Shown here: piece by piece, positions 1 through 13,780 of the stretch
Layout of the letters: every line of letters starts with the position of its first letter
Position numbering within the stretch: the first letter of the stretch is position 1
Origin: Isoetes taiwanensis
Lineage: Eukaryota > Streptophyta > Lycopodiopsida > Isoetales > Isoetaceae
Direction: 5' to 3'
DNA: 64,000 bases
Assembly (NCBI GenBank): GCA_021234155.1
Contig: JAJEKV010000231.1
Location: 620,001 to 684,000 of the forward strand
The notes under the pieces: model-generated
Database searches by the model: none
Told to the model about the DNA's origin: nothing
What the model saw: only the letters and a program-made list of their open reading frames with translations
Program-made: the position numbers and the translations under genes

Positions 1-1819
1 TCTGTAATCCTCCCATTTGCTTATGCATATCTTGCAGCAGTCCAAGAATCGTGGCCGAATCACCTTCATATTCGGCCTTCTCTGGAGTTTTTGCCCTACT
101 TCGTGTCATCGGCCCTTCCCGTGTCCGCCAAGGCGCCAAACCCTAGCGCCTATCAACCAAAGAGTTCTTCCAAGCCTCTTGTTGTATTCTTCTGATTCCA
201 TGCTGTGCCAATCAGTTGGAAATCATCCAAATGCGGCAGTGAGCTTGACTGATGTTGCCAAGTCTCGCATAGTAACAAAAGATCCTGTTTTCCCCAAACA
301 TCGTTTGCTGCCTGATGTACTTGCACAGAAGTACACAGAAAAGTACCTTTTTGGTAATTTTTTATGTAGGTCCTAGCATGCTTTCACCCATTAACAGATC
401 TGATGTTCCCTCTAAGGCAATTATTAAATGGTATATCTCTGAGGAGAAAGGTAATGCTCTCTTTCAAGAAGTCTGGAATTTCTTCTGTCTACCTAAGGTG
501 AGTTTCTTCATTTGGCTTTTAGCTCATAGGAGTATACCAAATCTTCAAGTTATCTCTACAAGAAATGATGATATCTCTGCCCTCTGTCACCTTGGTTGCC
601 TGATGGAAGAAAGTCTTGATCACATCTTTCTCTGCCGTAAACTTAATCCTTTTTTATCATGGTTCAATGGTCGAGGGTCACTGATAATTTGTTTTCCTAT
701 ATCCAAAACAATTGTGCATTTCCCAATACTATTATGTTTATTGCAGTATGAAACATTTGGAAAGAAAGAAATAGAATTGTGCATGGCAATAAGAACCTCC
801 CAATTTTTTAAATTAAGATGCATTTTCAGCTAGATATTGAATCTACTGCTTTAGCCCATAAAAGGAAGTTTGCTGACAAGTATGACAGAAAATGGAATTC
901 ACTTGGTGCTTTCAAGGGTTCCTTTGATTTATTTGTCTCTAATTTGAATGTCATTGATTCTAATTCTGTCTTTTGTGATATTGATAACCTACCTGAATCT
1001 ATGTAAAAGGAGCCTTGGAGAATTGGGGGACAGTCTCTTAAAGAAGAATGCAGACATAGAATTAAATCAGCTGATGAACAGGTTAAATATGGATGAGAGA
1101 TTTGAGCAAGAAGTCACTGTTACCAGGATTATTCTGCAGAGAAGTGGTTCAAGTGTACTGCATGTTTGATTTCATCTCTATGTATCATTATTATATGTCA
1201 GAGGATCAATTCTCAAGATACAGGAAGCAATACTATTCTCATAGATTGATGGCAGATCTATATGGTTCCTTGTTGAGCTTGAGTGAATCTGCTATCTCCT
1301 GCTTGGATGAAGTTGCTGATAGGACAGCATACCTTTATACCTTTGGTTCTGTTGACCCTTTCCACTCCTATTTTAATGCCAGACTTGACTCACTCTGCTC
1401 ATAATATGGTTTCCTGCCTAGCCTTTTTTGGTTTCTTCATGGAACACCTGCACACCTTATTTGCTACCAATTGCTCAACTCTAATTCCTAATCTTGTTTG
1501 GGTTCTGGTTGCTTATATCTTCCTTCTAGGTGCTATTCAGGTGCAACTTTCTTGTTGGGGTCGTGGTTGAGTTCTTCTGACTTTGGAACCTGCTAAAAGA
1601 GATTTGACACTCTGATTTTTTATGTTAAATCTACAATCATTAGATTTGTCTACATACTTAGATTTAACTTTATCTCCCCCTTCCTTCTCTGGAAAGGTTG
1701 GAGTCTGATGTATTTTGCTTCTTCATCTTCTGCTTTTGATAGCAGCACTATGTATTGTTTTTCTTGATTAATGGAAAAATCTACTCTTACTCTAAAAAAA
1801 AAAAAAAAAAAAAAAAAAA
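1..1819 (+). mobile_element. 3' part of an L1-like LINE, ending in a poly(A) tail
   Basis: The stretch ends in an uninterrupted A run (about 1794-1819) preceded by an AT-rich 3' tail, as expected for a non-LTR retrotransposon copied from its 3' end. Inside, at about 395-700, is a reverse-transcriptase zinc-binding domain, which lies at the C-terminus of plant L1 ORF2 proteins. Frames are broken by stops and shifts, so the copy is dead. The 3' end resembles the LINE end at 11.3 kb: both have TTGTTTTT, an ATTAAT core and a CTAAAAA junction. The 5' part and its target duplication would lie left of the window, so element length cannot be judged. Confidence 0.7.
315..833 (+). pseudogene. LINE ORF2 C-terminal fragment with zf-RVT domain
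   Basis: The 172-codon open stretch contains a zinc-binding reverse transcriptase (zf-RVT) signature. A hydrophobic block 'KVSFFIWLLAHRSIPNL' is followed by a Cys/His pattern (ALCHLGCLMEESLDHIFLC), spaced like the C-x2-C...H-x3-C of that family. The RT and endonuclease domains are absent here. Downstream short frames (818-1006, 1093-1404) are probably the continuation after frameshifts. The family role is in L1-type ORF2 proteins. This copy is a relic. Confidence 0.65.
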
Positions 1820-1836
1820 GTTAAGCAAAGCCAAAA

Positions 1837-3052
1837 ATACCAAGCCGTGGAAGCAGTGCAGAGGACTTATGGAAAGGGTGTTTTTGTGGAATACATCCTT
1901 GTAATTATCGCGAAGAGATGGAATCGTTGGAAGTATGTTTCTTTCTCCAACTTTCTCTAATTCTTTGTTTTTTTTTTTCTTACTTATCATTATATATGCA
2001 TATTAATTCGCAATTAAAAATAGGGACAACTTGCGCAAGAAGATACGTAAAGGCATAAAATGCAGACCCATTAAAGTCTCAGAAGAGATATGGAAAATAT
2101 TCAAAGCCTCCACATTCGAACCACATGAGCATCAAAGGAGACTTGCAGCTGTTAGAAAATATGTTCCAAAGATTGGAAGAGGAGGATGCGATGGAATACA
2201 TGCAACATATGTATAATATACCTCTTGTTTTTTTTTTCTTTTCATTGTGTGAATGCTGGTTGGAGTATTAATTTATTAATAAAGTCTACTTTAATTTTAT
2301 GCGATGCAATTTTCAATGGACAAAATTTACAAAGCATGCAGAGAAATGATGATTGAGGATGGACAAAAGCCAAGATCTGTAAGTTATTGAATAAGTTATT
2401 TCTTTTACTTGTGAGTCATCTAACTTATCTTTATTTCATTTGGTTTTTGTAATTTAACCATCGAGATTTTTGTGGAATAAAAGCAAGGAGTCGAACACAA
2501 AAGAAAAATAAGGTATGACATTGTAGTATCTAAATATTTCTTTATTATTCTATTATTCCATGTGTTTTCTAGCTTTACACTTTACTTCCACATTAGAAAG
2601 ACATAGTGGGAGAGGTTGAGGATGATGCAGATGAAGGGGAAGATGAGGATCCAAATTATAAGGATGGGGATGAGAGCGATGAGGATGAGAAGGGCGAGGA
2701 CCATAATGGAGATCAAAATAATGATCGGGATCAAGGTGAGGGTTGGGATCAAGGTGGAAATGAGAACAAGGATGAAGATGTGCATGAAGAACAACAAGTA
2801 TTGGAAGATCATTCTCTTGAGGTATTCATCAAAACTTTACTTTTGATATCATTTCTATTTTATTATTAGACTAATAACATAACTATTTCATTCTAGGAGC
2901 CAATGGAAAAGGAGGACCATTTGGATAAAGACGATCATGACAAAGAGGGGAGGGCTTCTGTTGATAAGGGTGATGCATATGCTGAAAATTATTACAGGCA
3001 TGAGGATGATATTGGCGCTTCATCAAAGAAGATTGCAAAACTTATTGCCTGA
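1837..3052 (+). pseudogene. Unrecognised multi-exon gene remnant with acidic C-terminus
   Basis: Several coding-like blocks with plausible splice sites follow each other. One lies near 1840-1932 and ends before GTATGT. One lies near 2022-2213 and is basic, with 'KKIRKGIKCRPIKVSEEIW'. A short one lies near 2320-2379. A strongly acidic exon at about 2596-2821 (Asp/Glu/Asn-rich) is followed, after an intron ending TTCTAG, by an exon from 2897 to a TGA at 3050-3052. The block from 2022 runs into a stop at 2214 unless spliced. The basic, Trp-containing block faintly recalls plant Ptta/En/Spm-type transposase proteins, but I cannot name the family. It may be a transposon-derived gene or a fragment. 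The acidic tail has about 37 Asp/Glu in 76 residues. Confidence 0.3.
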
Positions 3053-3329
3053 CAAAACATTATGTAGACCTTTATGCAATACTATGAATTTTGCTACTTA
3101 TATTTTATGTTTTCTTTAGCAGTAGTAAAATATAATTAAAGTAGTTGCAAAATGTGTTTCAATGTTCTTGAGTTAATAAAGTATAAATTTGCAACTTAAA
3201 TGACCCTCCCTCTAATTTAATCAATGTAACCATAAAAAGGAAGTGAAATAATTGATTTGCGAATTGATGTATGGATTGACTCATGGATTGGTGCATGAAA
3301 TGCCACTATAACTAACTGAAAGACTGCCT

Positions 3330-3620
3330 TCTATCCTGGCATTAGAGCCGACTCTAATTGTGACATATTAACTGACTATAATTCTAACGGTACAGATACT
3401 CTATTCTGATGCTACTTCTGACCTTCAAACTGATGTTAAGGCTGCCTAAATTCTGACTCTAGTTGTGATGATAGAATTGATTCTAGTTATAACACTATGA
3501 ACGACTCTAATTGTGGCTTTAATACTGACTCTAAGTGTGATGGTAGAGTTAACTCTAGTTTTGACACTATGGTTGATTCTAATGTTAACTCTAATTCTGG
3601 TCAGCCTCTTCCCTAAATGC
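3330..3620 (+). repeat. Degenerate Asp/Ser/Asn-encoding repeat
   Basis: Variants of GACTCTAATTGTGA recur roughly every 18-30 bp. The longest open stretch (about 3460-3615) reads as a peptide rich in D-S-N/S units, such as DSNCGF, DSKCDG and DSNVNS. Neighbouring stretches in the same style are broken by stops. No family is recognised. It could be an old minisatellite or a decayed low-complexity coding exon. Confidence 0.45.
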
Positions 3621-4713
3621 TCCCTGAATCCGCTCTAATCCATAATGCCCTTTCTGATCCGCTTCCTTGCTCTGATATGTCCCCTCCTCCAATCATGGCC
3701 GCCTTAATCCGTGTCCTCTAGTACATATTTTCGTGCTTTTTCCATTCAAAAAGGACTTTTGCTCCTAGCCCTTAGATCAAACCTTTTTCTAATCTCAACC
3801 CTTAGATTAAATAATCACACTTTCCTTAGCCTAAACTTGCATTAAAACTGCGCATGTCTCACAATGATATCCTACCATTGTTTGCCTCGCTCTTTGTTGT
3901 TAATTTTCGCAAGAAGTGAACTAAACAGTGCATGTAGAAAGCCTTGCATTTTTACTATTCTATATGCACAACTCTGAATGTGTGGCACTAGCATTGTAAC
4001 CCCTAACTCTTTATGAACAACAACGTCTAGAAGAAATAATCAAATTAGAAGAATTGCATTTTGATGATTCTATAAAAAGGCTAGCAAAAACAAATAAACA
4101 TTTTTGCATAAATATTGCTAGAACGAGAGGTTGCGTAAGATTTTGGCATACACTAATGTATATGGATCCATACTTGAGAATGCATTATTTAGCATGTGAT
4201 GTCAACTTACAATTCCTTTACGTTTTACTATCAAAACTGGGCAATGGAGTGCGAGGAATTTAAAGGAAAGGGAAATGTCTCCTGCCTTGAACAACAAAAT
4301 ATAGTGCTCGATAAGACATTAAGGAACTATTGAAAAAACTAAGAAAGGCTTTAGACCATTAGTCAATGGCGACCTATGACATTTAACACATTGAAGTTTT
4401 TGCAATACTAGCATTGCTAGTTTAACGCCATAAGAACTAGATTAATATAATAGCACATGCATAAAGTTGTTAGAAATCCATCAGATCGAATGCTATTTAC
4501 GAGCCATTTGTAGTCTTAGTATACTCATGGGGAGGCAAAGATATCTCTAATCTGAGTGTGTTTCACAGCATTGTATTGATAGAATTTCGTTACTAATGGG
4601 TCCAATTTCACGGTTTTGAAAAAACAATTAACTTTACATTGTCACTTTTTAATCACATTATTTTCTTTTAGAACACAAGATGAGGAAATGCAGGTCCAAT
4701 CATGTACATGTAC
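3621..4713. other. AT-rich intergenic DNA, no gene recognised
   Basis: No splice-consistent or homologous coding block is seen on either strand. A 69-codon frame at 4054-4263 has no recognisable features and is probably chance. Confidence 0.5.
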
Positions 4714-4790
4714 TTAAGATGGATGAAGAGAAATGTTTGTGGTGGCAAAGATGGATGAAGAGAAATGTTTGCGGCGGCCTTGGCCGCCGC
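4714..4790. repeat. Tandem 32-bp duplication capped by a GC-rich palindrome
   Basis: The unit AAGATGGATGAAGAGAAATG plus a GTTTG-ggcggc tail occurs twice in a row. The second copy ends in a 9-bp perfect inverted repeat at 4771-4790 (GCGGCGGCC, spacer TT, GGCCGCCGC). The palindrome is all G and C in its arms inside AT-rich DNA. Confidence 0.75.
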
Positions 4791-5302
4791 GATAAATTGA
4801 GTGTATGTGGGTAAAGTAGTAACTGTAGGTTCATTTCATTTTTGGATAAACAACGTGTCTTAGGGGTGCATGGTACCTTTGAGCATGCATGATTCTTTGG
4901 CAGATTCGGAAAGAGCGTTGGTTGTTTCTCCTGAAATTATTTTGTTCCATAGTACAAAACACTTTGGAGATATGGATGAAACTAGTCTATGTGTCATGTT
5001 GCATAGTTTACAGATGGTGGGAAACAATGTTGTTGTCGATTGTGGCTAAGAGACTCGTATGCTTTTTTACCAAGTGGGGACTAGATGTATGCTCAGGGAT
5101 ACATGTAGCACACATAGCAAACTAGTGCCAACACAACATGCTCGACTTGTCGATCGCTTGTATTCGAGCTATGGTTTGCCTGTGTTACTTCGTATAATTT
5201 TGACTTTTACATGCAAGACACAACGAGACAATATTAAAGTTGTTGATCTTCTCCTATATGATCTGGCTTCCAATGCAAGGTGTATCAGTTCTTCCAGTCC
5301 TA

Positions 5303-5415
5303 CAACATGAAAACTGGGTCGGTGATTCCGCCTCCGGAATGAAAAGCAGCATGATGATTCCGCTCAGGAGGTAATGAGAAGGTAAATTTGAAGCTGCGAC
5401 CCAGTTACCATGTTG
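5303..5415. repeat. Short inverted repeat (small foldback)
   Basis: 18-bp arms at 5303-5320 and 5398-5415 pair with 16 of 18 matches (left CAACATGAAAACTGGGTC). A third, directly repeated TGGGTCGCTGATTCC motif follows at about 5418-5433. The region 4791-5302 upstream shows no recognisable gene. Confidence 0.6.
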
Positions 5416-5629
5416 TTGGGTCGCTGATTCCAGGACCCGCTCCCGGCTCCTGCCGGTCGCGGGACTCCTTGGAATCCGCTTCCCAAATTCCATGCCGCCA
5501 TACGTAAAGAAAAAAACATCTACGCTTGAAGAAATACGTATGCATAAGAAAATTCAGTTATTATTAGATATAGAATTTAAAAAGTTTATAGACATAATAA
5601 TATATCTATTAAACAATTTCCACCCCTTC

Positions 5630-6056
5630 TCGCCGCTGGACGCCGTGGCCGCCATAGCCATCCTCTGCCCTAAATCCTCTGCCCTTTCTTCCCATCTGCC
5701 TTTTGCCTTTTTTCTTTTCCTTCCACCGTAAGTATTTTAGAGAGTCGATTTCTGTTTCTGGCACGGCGTTTCGAGGGCTTGGAGTTGCTTGAAGTTTATA
5801 GGATTTTGTTGTATATATTTACGGTGGCTTTTGAGATTCGGGAAAAAACTGGTCATTCTCTTTCGCGTTCAGAAGGTTGCATTGCGTACGAGGCACTCCT
5901 TAGATTTTATCTTCCATTATTGTCAAGATTTGCAAGATTGGTTTTCGATACCAAAGGGCTCCTGCCGGTTAAGGTCTGTGCATGATACCATTTAGGTTTT
6001 TCGCTCAGAGATACATGATATTGTAGCCCGCTGGGCTTGTATAGTTTTAGTCTGTT
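5630..6056 (+). promoter_or_regulatory. 5' leader of the poly(A) polymerase gene, with a likely leader intron
   Basis: A pyrimidine-rich stretch ends at about 5727 before a strong donor, GTAAGTATTT. That fits a first untranslated exon and a leader intron whose acceptor would lie shortly before the ATG at 6057. The transcription start cannot be read from sequence. Confidence 0.45.
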
Positions 6057-9110
<3,054 letters not shown>

Positions 9111-9445
9111 TCTCGTACGAGGAATCTTTGGTGCGGTCGTCATCTAGGGTCTCGAGATTTCTGGATGTGGCATTTATACACAGCTCAAAAGGAGGGTCTT
9201 GCATGTGTTGCTTGTTGCATGCTGTCTGTTTATGCATTACTGATCGCATTAGTTCTTGAAGCATGTGTGTTTTCCTGTTTGCAAATGCAAGCATCCTCCT
9301 TGAGCTCTGCGTGCCCCCTCTCGTTTTTTCTTGGTTTAGGTTTAGGAAGCTTTAGTTAAAGGTTCTGTAACGACCACCCGATCTTGGGAGGAACGATGTA
9401 ATTTGTATCAATAATAAACGGCCCTGTTGGGTATTTGTAAACTGT
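9111..9445 (+). terminator. 3' UTR and poly(A) signal of the poly(A) polymerase gene
   Basis: A canonical AATAAA lies at 9413-9418, about 300 bp after the stop, with T-rich, GT-rich sequence after it. This is the most likely cleavage region for the gene. Confidence 0.6.
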
Positions 9446-9819
9446 ATCAATGCCATGTCTTATTTGTCAAAATTTAATTTGGCTATGCAGAAGACTGCTA
9501 ATTGACAAATTCCTGAGTATGAACTTAAGAGCATGTGAGCTTTTCAAAAGTGTGCTGTAAAGAGAATATAATTCGATCTGTGTGATGGATATGCTCCTGA
9601 GACGAAATTAATGCTGCTGTAATGAAACCGTGTCTACTGAAGTAGCCAGGTTCATCCAAGCAGTATTTTTAATTAGGAGCAGTAACGCATGCTTATACAA
9701 TGTAATCCGATTTGTGAGGTCTCGGGTAGCAATTTTTCAGGAAGTAAGTTTTTGTTTTGCAGGGTGTTTTAACCCTGCAACCATTTTTAAAGGAACATAA
9801 CAGTTTTGTAATGACCAAA

Positions 9820-9870
9820 TGGTTCAAATTATGCCATTATTGCCTTAAGATTATAAGGCATAATAGCTTC
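9820..9870. repeat. Small AT-rich hairpin region
   Basis: ATTATGCC and ATTGCCTT on the left pair with AAGGCATAAT on the right (near 9865), forming a short stem. No coding signal is seen between 9446 and 9930. Confidence 0.4.
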
Positions 9871-9935
9871 GGAGCGGCGCCGCCTCTAGCCCCCTTTCCC
9901 TGCCACTAGCCTTGTTTCCGGCCATTTGCATCGCA

Positions 9936-10160
9936 GGGGTTTCTCTATAATCAATGCAGGGCTTTTCTTCTCTAATCAGCGCAGGCTATTTGCCGTTTTC
10001 TTCTGTAATCAGTGCAGGCTATTTGCAGCGCAGGTTTGGACTGTAATAAACCCGAGACGGCATGGATCCACCAGTTTTGCTACCGCCTGAGCTACAGATT
10101 TGAGGAGAACCAAAACAACAAGGATTAAAGCCATAGTCTGAGGATTAAAGCCATAGTTGC
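9936..10160 (+). repeat. Imperfect tandem repeats with TCAGTGCAGG units
   Basis: The motif TCTRTAATCAGTGCAGG with GCTATTTGC recurs three to four times between 9936 and 10030. A second, unrelated direct duplication (AGGATTAAAGCCATAGT) occurs twice at about 10121-10158. Confidence 0.65.
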
Positions 10161-10216
10161 CATGCCCTTAAACATCCTTTGCTTCTTCCGCTTCCATCTA
10201 AGCTCATCTATTTTTC

Positions 10217-10395
10217 ATGGCTTTTGCTTCATCTCTTTTTGCCGCTTTTGTTTCATCTATTTGTGCCGGATCTCATGGCTTTTGCTTCATCTATTTGTGC
10301 CGGATCTCAGATCTATATCTCAGGGCTTTTTCTTCATTTATTTGTGCCAGATCTTAAGGCTTTTGCTTCATCTATTTGTGCAGGACCTCAGGGCT
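10217..10395 (+). repeat. Minisatellite, unit about 34 bp
   Basis: About five diverged copies of GGCTTTTGCTTCATCTATTT followed by GTGCCGGATCTCA are arrayed in one orientation. Two plus-strand frames stay open through it only because the repeat lacks stops. I do not regard them as genes. Confidence 0.75.
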
Positions 10396-10446
10396 GGATG
10401 AAGCAACGATGTTCTTGGAAATTTGAACCATTTGGTCATTACGTCT

Positions 10447-10629
10447 GGTAATTGCCCGGACTCGGCTCATTCTGCTTGTAAAGGGCTCCGGCGGCATCGC
10501 CAAACTCGGTGGTGCACTTGCGGCTCCGCCTCTCGTGCTCCGCCTCGTCTGGCGGCGTCTCCTTTGGCGGCGTGGCGGCGGCGCCGGAGCCCTTCACAGG
10601 GCGGGACGAGCCTCCTCCGGGCAATTACC
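10447..10629. mobile_element. GC-rich 183-bp MITE-like element with perfect 14-bp terminal inverted repeats
   Basis: Termini GGTAATTGCCCGGA (10447-10460) and its exact reverse complement (10616-10629) bound the element. A second perfect 13-bp internal pair is at 10481-10493 and 10582-10594 (AAGGGCTCCGGCG). The interior is GC-rich against an AT-rich background. It has no coding capacity, and the small frames inside come from its base composition. Target duplications are not clear. Confidence 0.75.
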
Positions 10630-10769
10630 TAGTATATAATGTCACTGATGAAGTGCCCAGCGTTGCTGGGCCTAATCAAACTGGGCCCCAGCCTTCTGTT
10701 TTCTCTTGAACTGTTATGGTTAAAGTTGAAATCCTCAATATAATCACAGTTGGATAATTCAAAATCAGG

Positions 10770-10850
10770 ATCCAAAAAAGGGCAACCCAAAAGGTTTGGG
10801 ACAAAAACCTATCATAAAAAGGGCAATCCAAAAGGTTTGGGACAAAAACC
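10770..10850. repeat. Direct duplication
   Basis: AAAAAGGGCAAYCCAAAAGG followed by TTTGGGACAAAAACCT occurs twice in tandem with one unit of about 40 bp. Confidence 0.7.
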
Positions 10851-10962
10851 TTGAATGGATAGGCGGAAGAAAGGGGTAATGGAAAAACCTTTATTGAACT
10901 CTCGTGGTGTGTAAAGAGAGTGTCCTTTTTGGTTATCATTATTGGTGCAATACTGACAACCA

Positions 10963-11385
10963 AGAGTTCTCATACAATCAAGAGCGACTTGCCTATCTTA
11001 TTCTTCTAGGTATTCCTTCGGCTACGTTCTTCAAGATCTTGAGGAATAATTTAAATTGCACTCTACAAGTGCTATTACCTTCCCATAGTACCTACAATAG
11101 TTGGGAAGAAGGCCACGCCCTCTAGTACTGGAAGAACTAAAAGGCTGAGGAGCATCTCATTTTGCAGGAACGAAGAAGAGGTTGAGAACCTTGACCATAG
11201 TACATGGACGTGTAGTTTTCCAGTTTGATGGCTGCGTGTATTTTTTGTTATAATTCTTTCTATCTAGTGACCAAGAGCATTGTATACTTCCTATCTGGCC
11301 TATTGTGGAGCCCACAAGAAGGTCGTGTACCTTGTTTTTATATTAATCAAAAAAACCTTACCCTAAAAAAAAAAAAAAAAAAAAA
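10963..11385 (+). mobile_element. 5'-truncated LINE insertion with target-site duplication
   Basis: An 11-bp direct repeat, ACTGACAACCA, sits at 10952-10962 and again at 11386-11396, immediately after an A run of about 21 (11365-11385). The inserted 423 bp ends in the same type of 3' tail as the LINE at 1-1819 (CTTGTTTTT, ATTAATC, CCTAAAAA). This is what target-primed reverse transcription leaves when it stops early. No ORF2 domain remains. Confidence 0.7.
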
Positions 11386-11396
11386 ACTGACAACCA

Positions 11397-13471
11397 GGGT
11401 TGGAAATTCTTCACAATTACGGTACATAAAAATTCTTTCGATCTCAAAACTAATAGGACAATCTTAAATTGAGTAGGATGTGTCCAATTGGAAATCAAAG
11501 TTTTAGGACGAAGTCCAACTTAATAAAACTACGAAATCGCATCAGTACAAGTAAAATTTAGCATTAGAAATTCGATAAAAAAAAAGATAATAATAGAGGG
11601 GAGATTTTTTTTAATTATTATTATTAAAAATCGTATATATATGATAATTTATTATTGTTATATAATATATATTTTGAAAATAAGCAATAAAAAAAGTCCT
11701 CGTTAATTGAAGAGGATGAAATCCTCTTGTTTCAAAATGTATAGGACAGAGTCCAATTCCATAACTTTTTTTTTTTTAGGACGGCTTGTCCTGCTCGTGT
11801 AGACATTAGGTGGACATGAACAAAGTTTATAGGACAAAACATAAGATCAACCTCACTTTTTTCGAACCCTACCGACAACTAATTATCAATACGGATAGAG
11901 TATTGATAACTAATTATTAGTACTATTCCACTCATTTAAGCCCTAGCAACTACGTGCCAAATATTTGTCCTCGGACGCACAATCTCGATCACACATTCAA
12001 CCACAGCCAAACCAATAGCGTTACCTAAGCCATTTGATCTAGCGCTGAATTTAAACCGTCCGATCTAGGGTTGGATTCACATAGAAATACGGTCTAACTT
12101 TATTATATATGTATAAATCCTTGAGTGCTTCTAGGTAGCGAATTTACTATTATCATGATAGTTTATAAAATGCTCTAGAACTATATGGTAGAATAATTAC
12201 ACCAATAACGATGACTATATCGCGAATACAACAAAAAAAGCAAGTGGACTCTCAACCGTTGAGAAATGATGCCAATTTTGAAAATGGCAGAAGTGCAATT
12301 GTTATCTATGAATAAAATAGCCCTAGAAAACTAGAAAATCAACTGATTAGGCCAAGAGCAGGAAGGTCGGCAAGAGGTGCATCATGGAAAGGGCAATGGT
12401 AAATTCAAGGGACAAGCAAGAAAAGCGAAGCCATCTAAGCCTTTGGAGTGTGAAAATGCAAGAACAGATAAATGGACATAGGAACAAGAGCCACATGATG
12501 AAGAGATGACTAGTTGCAAAGTGGGCAGACTGCGACATGGACGATGCTGACACTCTTATGGTCTAGCCCAAACTTTTGGAGGAAAGAATGTGAATCTGGT
12601 TAAGAAAGCTTCTAGGAGTAAAGCTATTGAAGAGGAGCCATCAGAGGAAAAAACATCTATGCATCAAATGACAAGGAAAAAAATAGCATGCAGGAGCAGC
12701 CTTGATAGGATGTGCTTACAGGAACAGAAAGTAAGAAAAAGGGAGGTAGTTCATTCGTATATAGTTTGGAGTATCTACTCTATCACAGATGCGTTATTGT
12801 TGCTTTTTGAAAACTCATGGGAGGGGAAAAAGATTGGTTTTGTGTTGGATGGCAATAAGAGAGCAGGATTTTCTCCAAACTTCAATTAATGATTTTTATT
12901 TATTCGATATTTGGGTCAAGAGTGTAGTGATTACATATATATGGTCTTTATCATTAACTGCATAGAATCTGGTACAACCCTTTTATAGGTGGAATCCGTT
13001 TTAGGTATGCTGTTGAATTACTCTTCATTGGCAGCGTCCAATCGAACATGTAAAAGATGGAATACTTTTTCTTGTTTCTTGCTGTTAAGTCATTCTCTTT
13101 CTCATTGGAAAATGAAAAGGAAAACCAATTTTTACATCATGCCATATTGGGAGCATCCAACTACATCAACAGAAAACCAATTTTTACATCATGCCTGGGT
13201 GCATCCAACTACGTCAACATTGCTTATTGGGGTCCTACACCCAATCACCTTACATTGAATGCGACTTTAGATAGCCTCGAACTTGAGATTTATTTGTTCT
13301 AGAACTAGTATGTTACCAGACCAAACGTCTAGGCACATTTAATAGAGAAACTATCATGTATTAATGCTTTTGGTAGTCCAAAAGAAACATTTCATAAGCA
13401 CAAACATATGGACTAGATTAAATTGAAAATTTCATGATATCTGGAGAAAGGCATGCAAGGTTGTTGCATGC
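11397..13471. other. AT-rich intergenic DNA with one small tandem repeat
   Basis: No gene is recognised. A 99-codon frame at 12590-12889 shows no known motif. A 52-bp tandem repeat (AAAACCAATTTTTACATCAT...) covers about 13121-13220. Between 11560 and 11720 the sequence is nearly pure A/T. Confidence 0.5.
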
Positions 13472-13780
13472 AAGTATTGCAATATACCAAGGACGTGGAA
13501 AGGTGCCCAAGGCCTTTCCACATCCTTGGTATGGCTCTGATACCACTAAAATCGATGGCTCTGATACCACTAAAACAGACTCCTGAAGTTGCAAGCTATC
13601 TCACCATCCAACCACGAGCTCTCAAGCAAGACACAACTGCCCTCGAGCTCTTCCCCGAGCAACTATGTAGCATGCACACCACTTTGGTCCTCCTTTGGAC
13701 CATACCCTCCTTTGGCCAAAGGCCCACGTGGCCCAAAAAGGCCCAAGGCCTTTCCAAGTTCTTGGTATATTGCAAGTATT
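13472..13780 (-). mobile_element. 309-bp inverted-repeat unit with LTR-type primer-binding sites inside
   Basis: 32-bp arms at 13472-13503 and 13749-13780 are inverted with 27 of 32 matches. Within the left half a 17-bp stem (13487-13503 and 13513-13529) is followed by two copies, 24 bp apart, of GGCTCTGATACCA (13533-13545 and 13557-13569). On the minus strand these read TGGTATCAGAGCC, the initiator-Met tRNA primer-binding site of plant LTR retrotransposons. The unit may be a TRIM-like or LTR-junction remnant. Reading frames across it have no recognisable product. Confidence 0.45.

Noticed and set aside
2582-2812. Hydrophobic minus-strand frame that looks like a membrane protein
   Set aside because: It is the reverse complement of the Asp/Glu-rich exon. 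GAT/GAG runs read backward as Ile/Leu codons.
4771-4790. Rho-independent style terminator
   Set aside because: The stem is strong, but the host is eukaryotic, the loop is only 2 bases and no T run follows.
10162-10451. Two overlapping plus-strand frames with repeated FASSICAGS-like peptides
   Set aside because: They follow the 34-bp minisatellite and have no start context, homology or splice structure.
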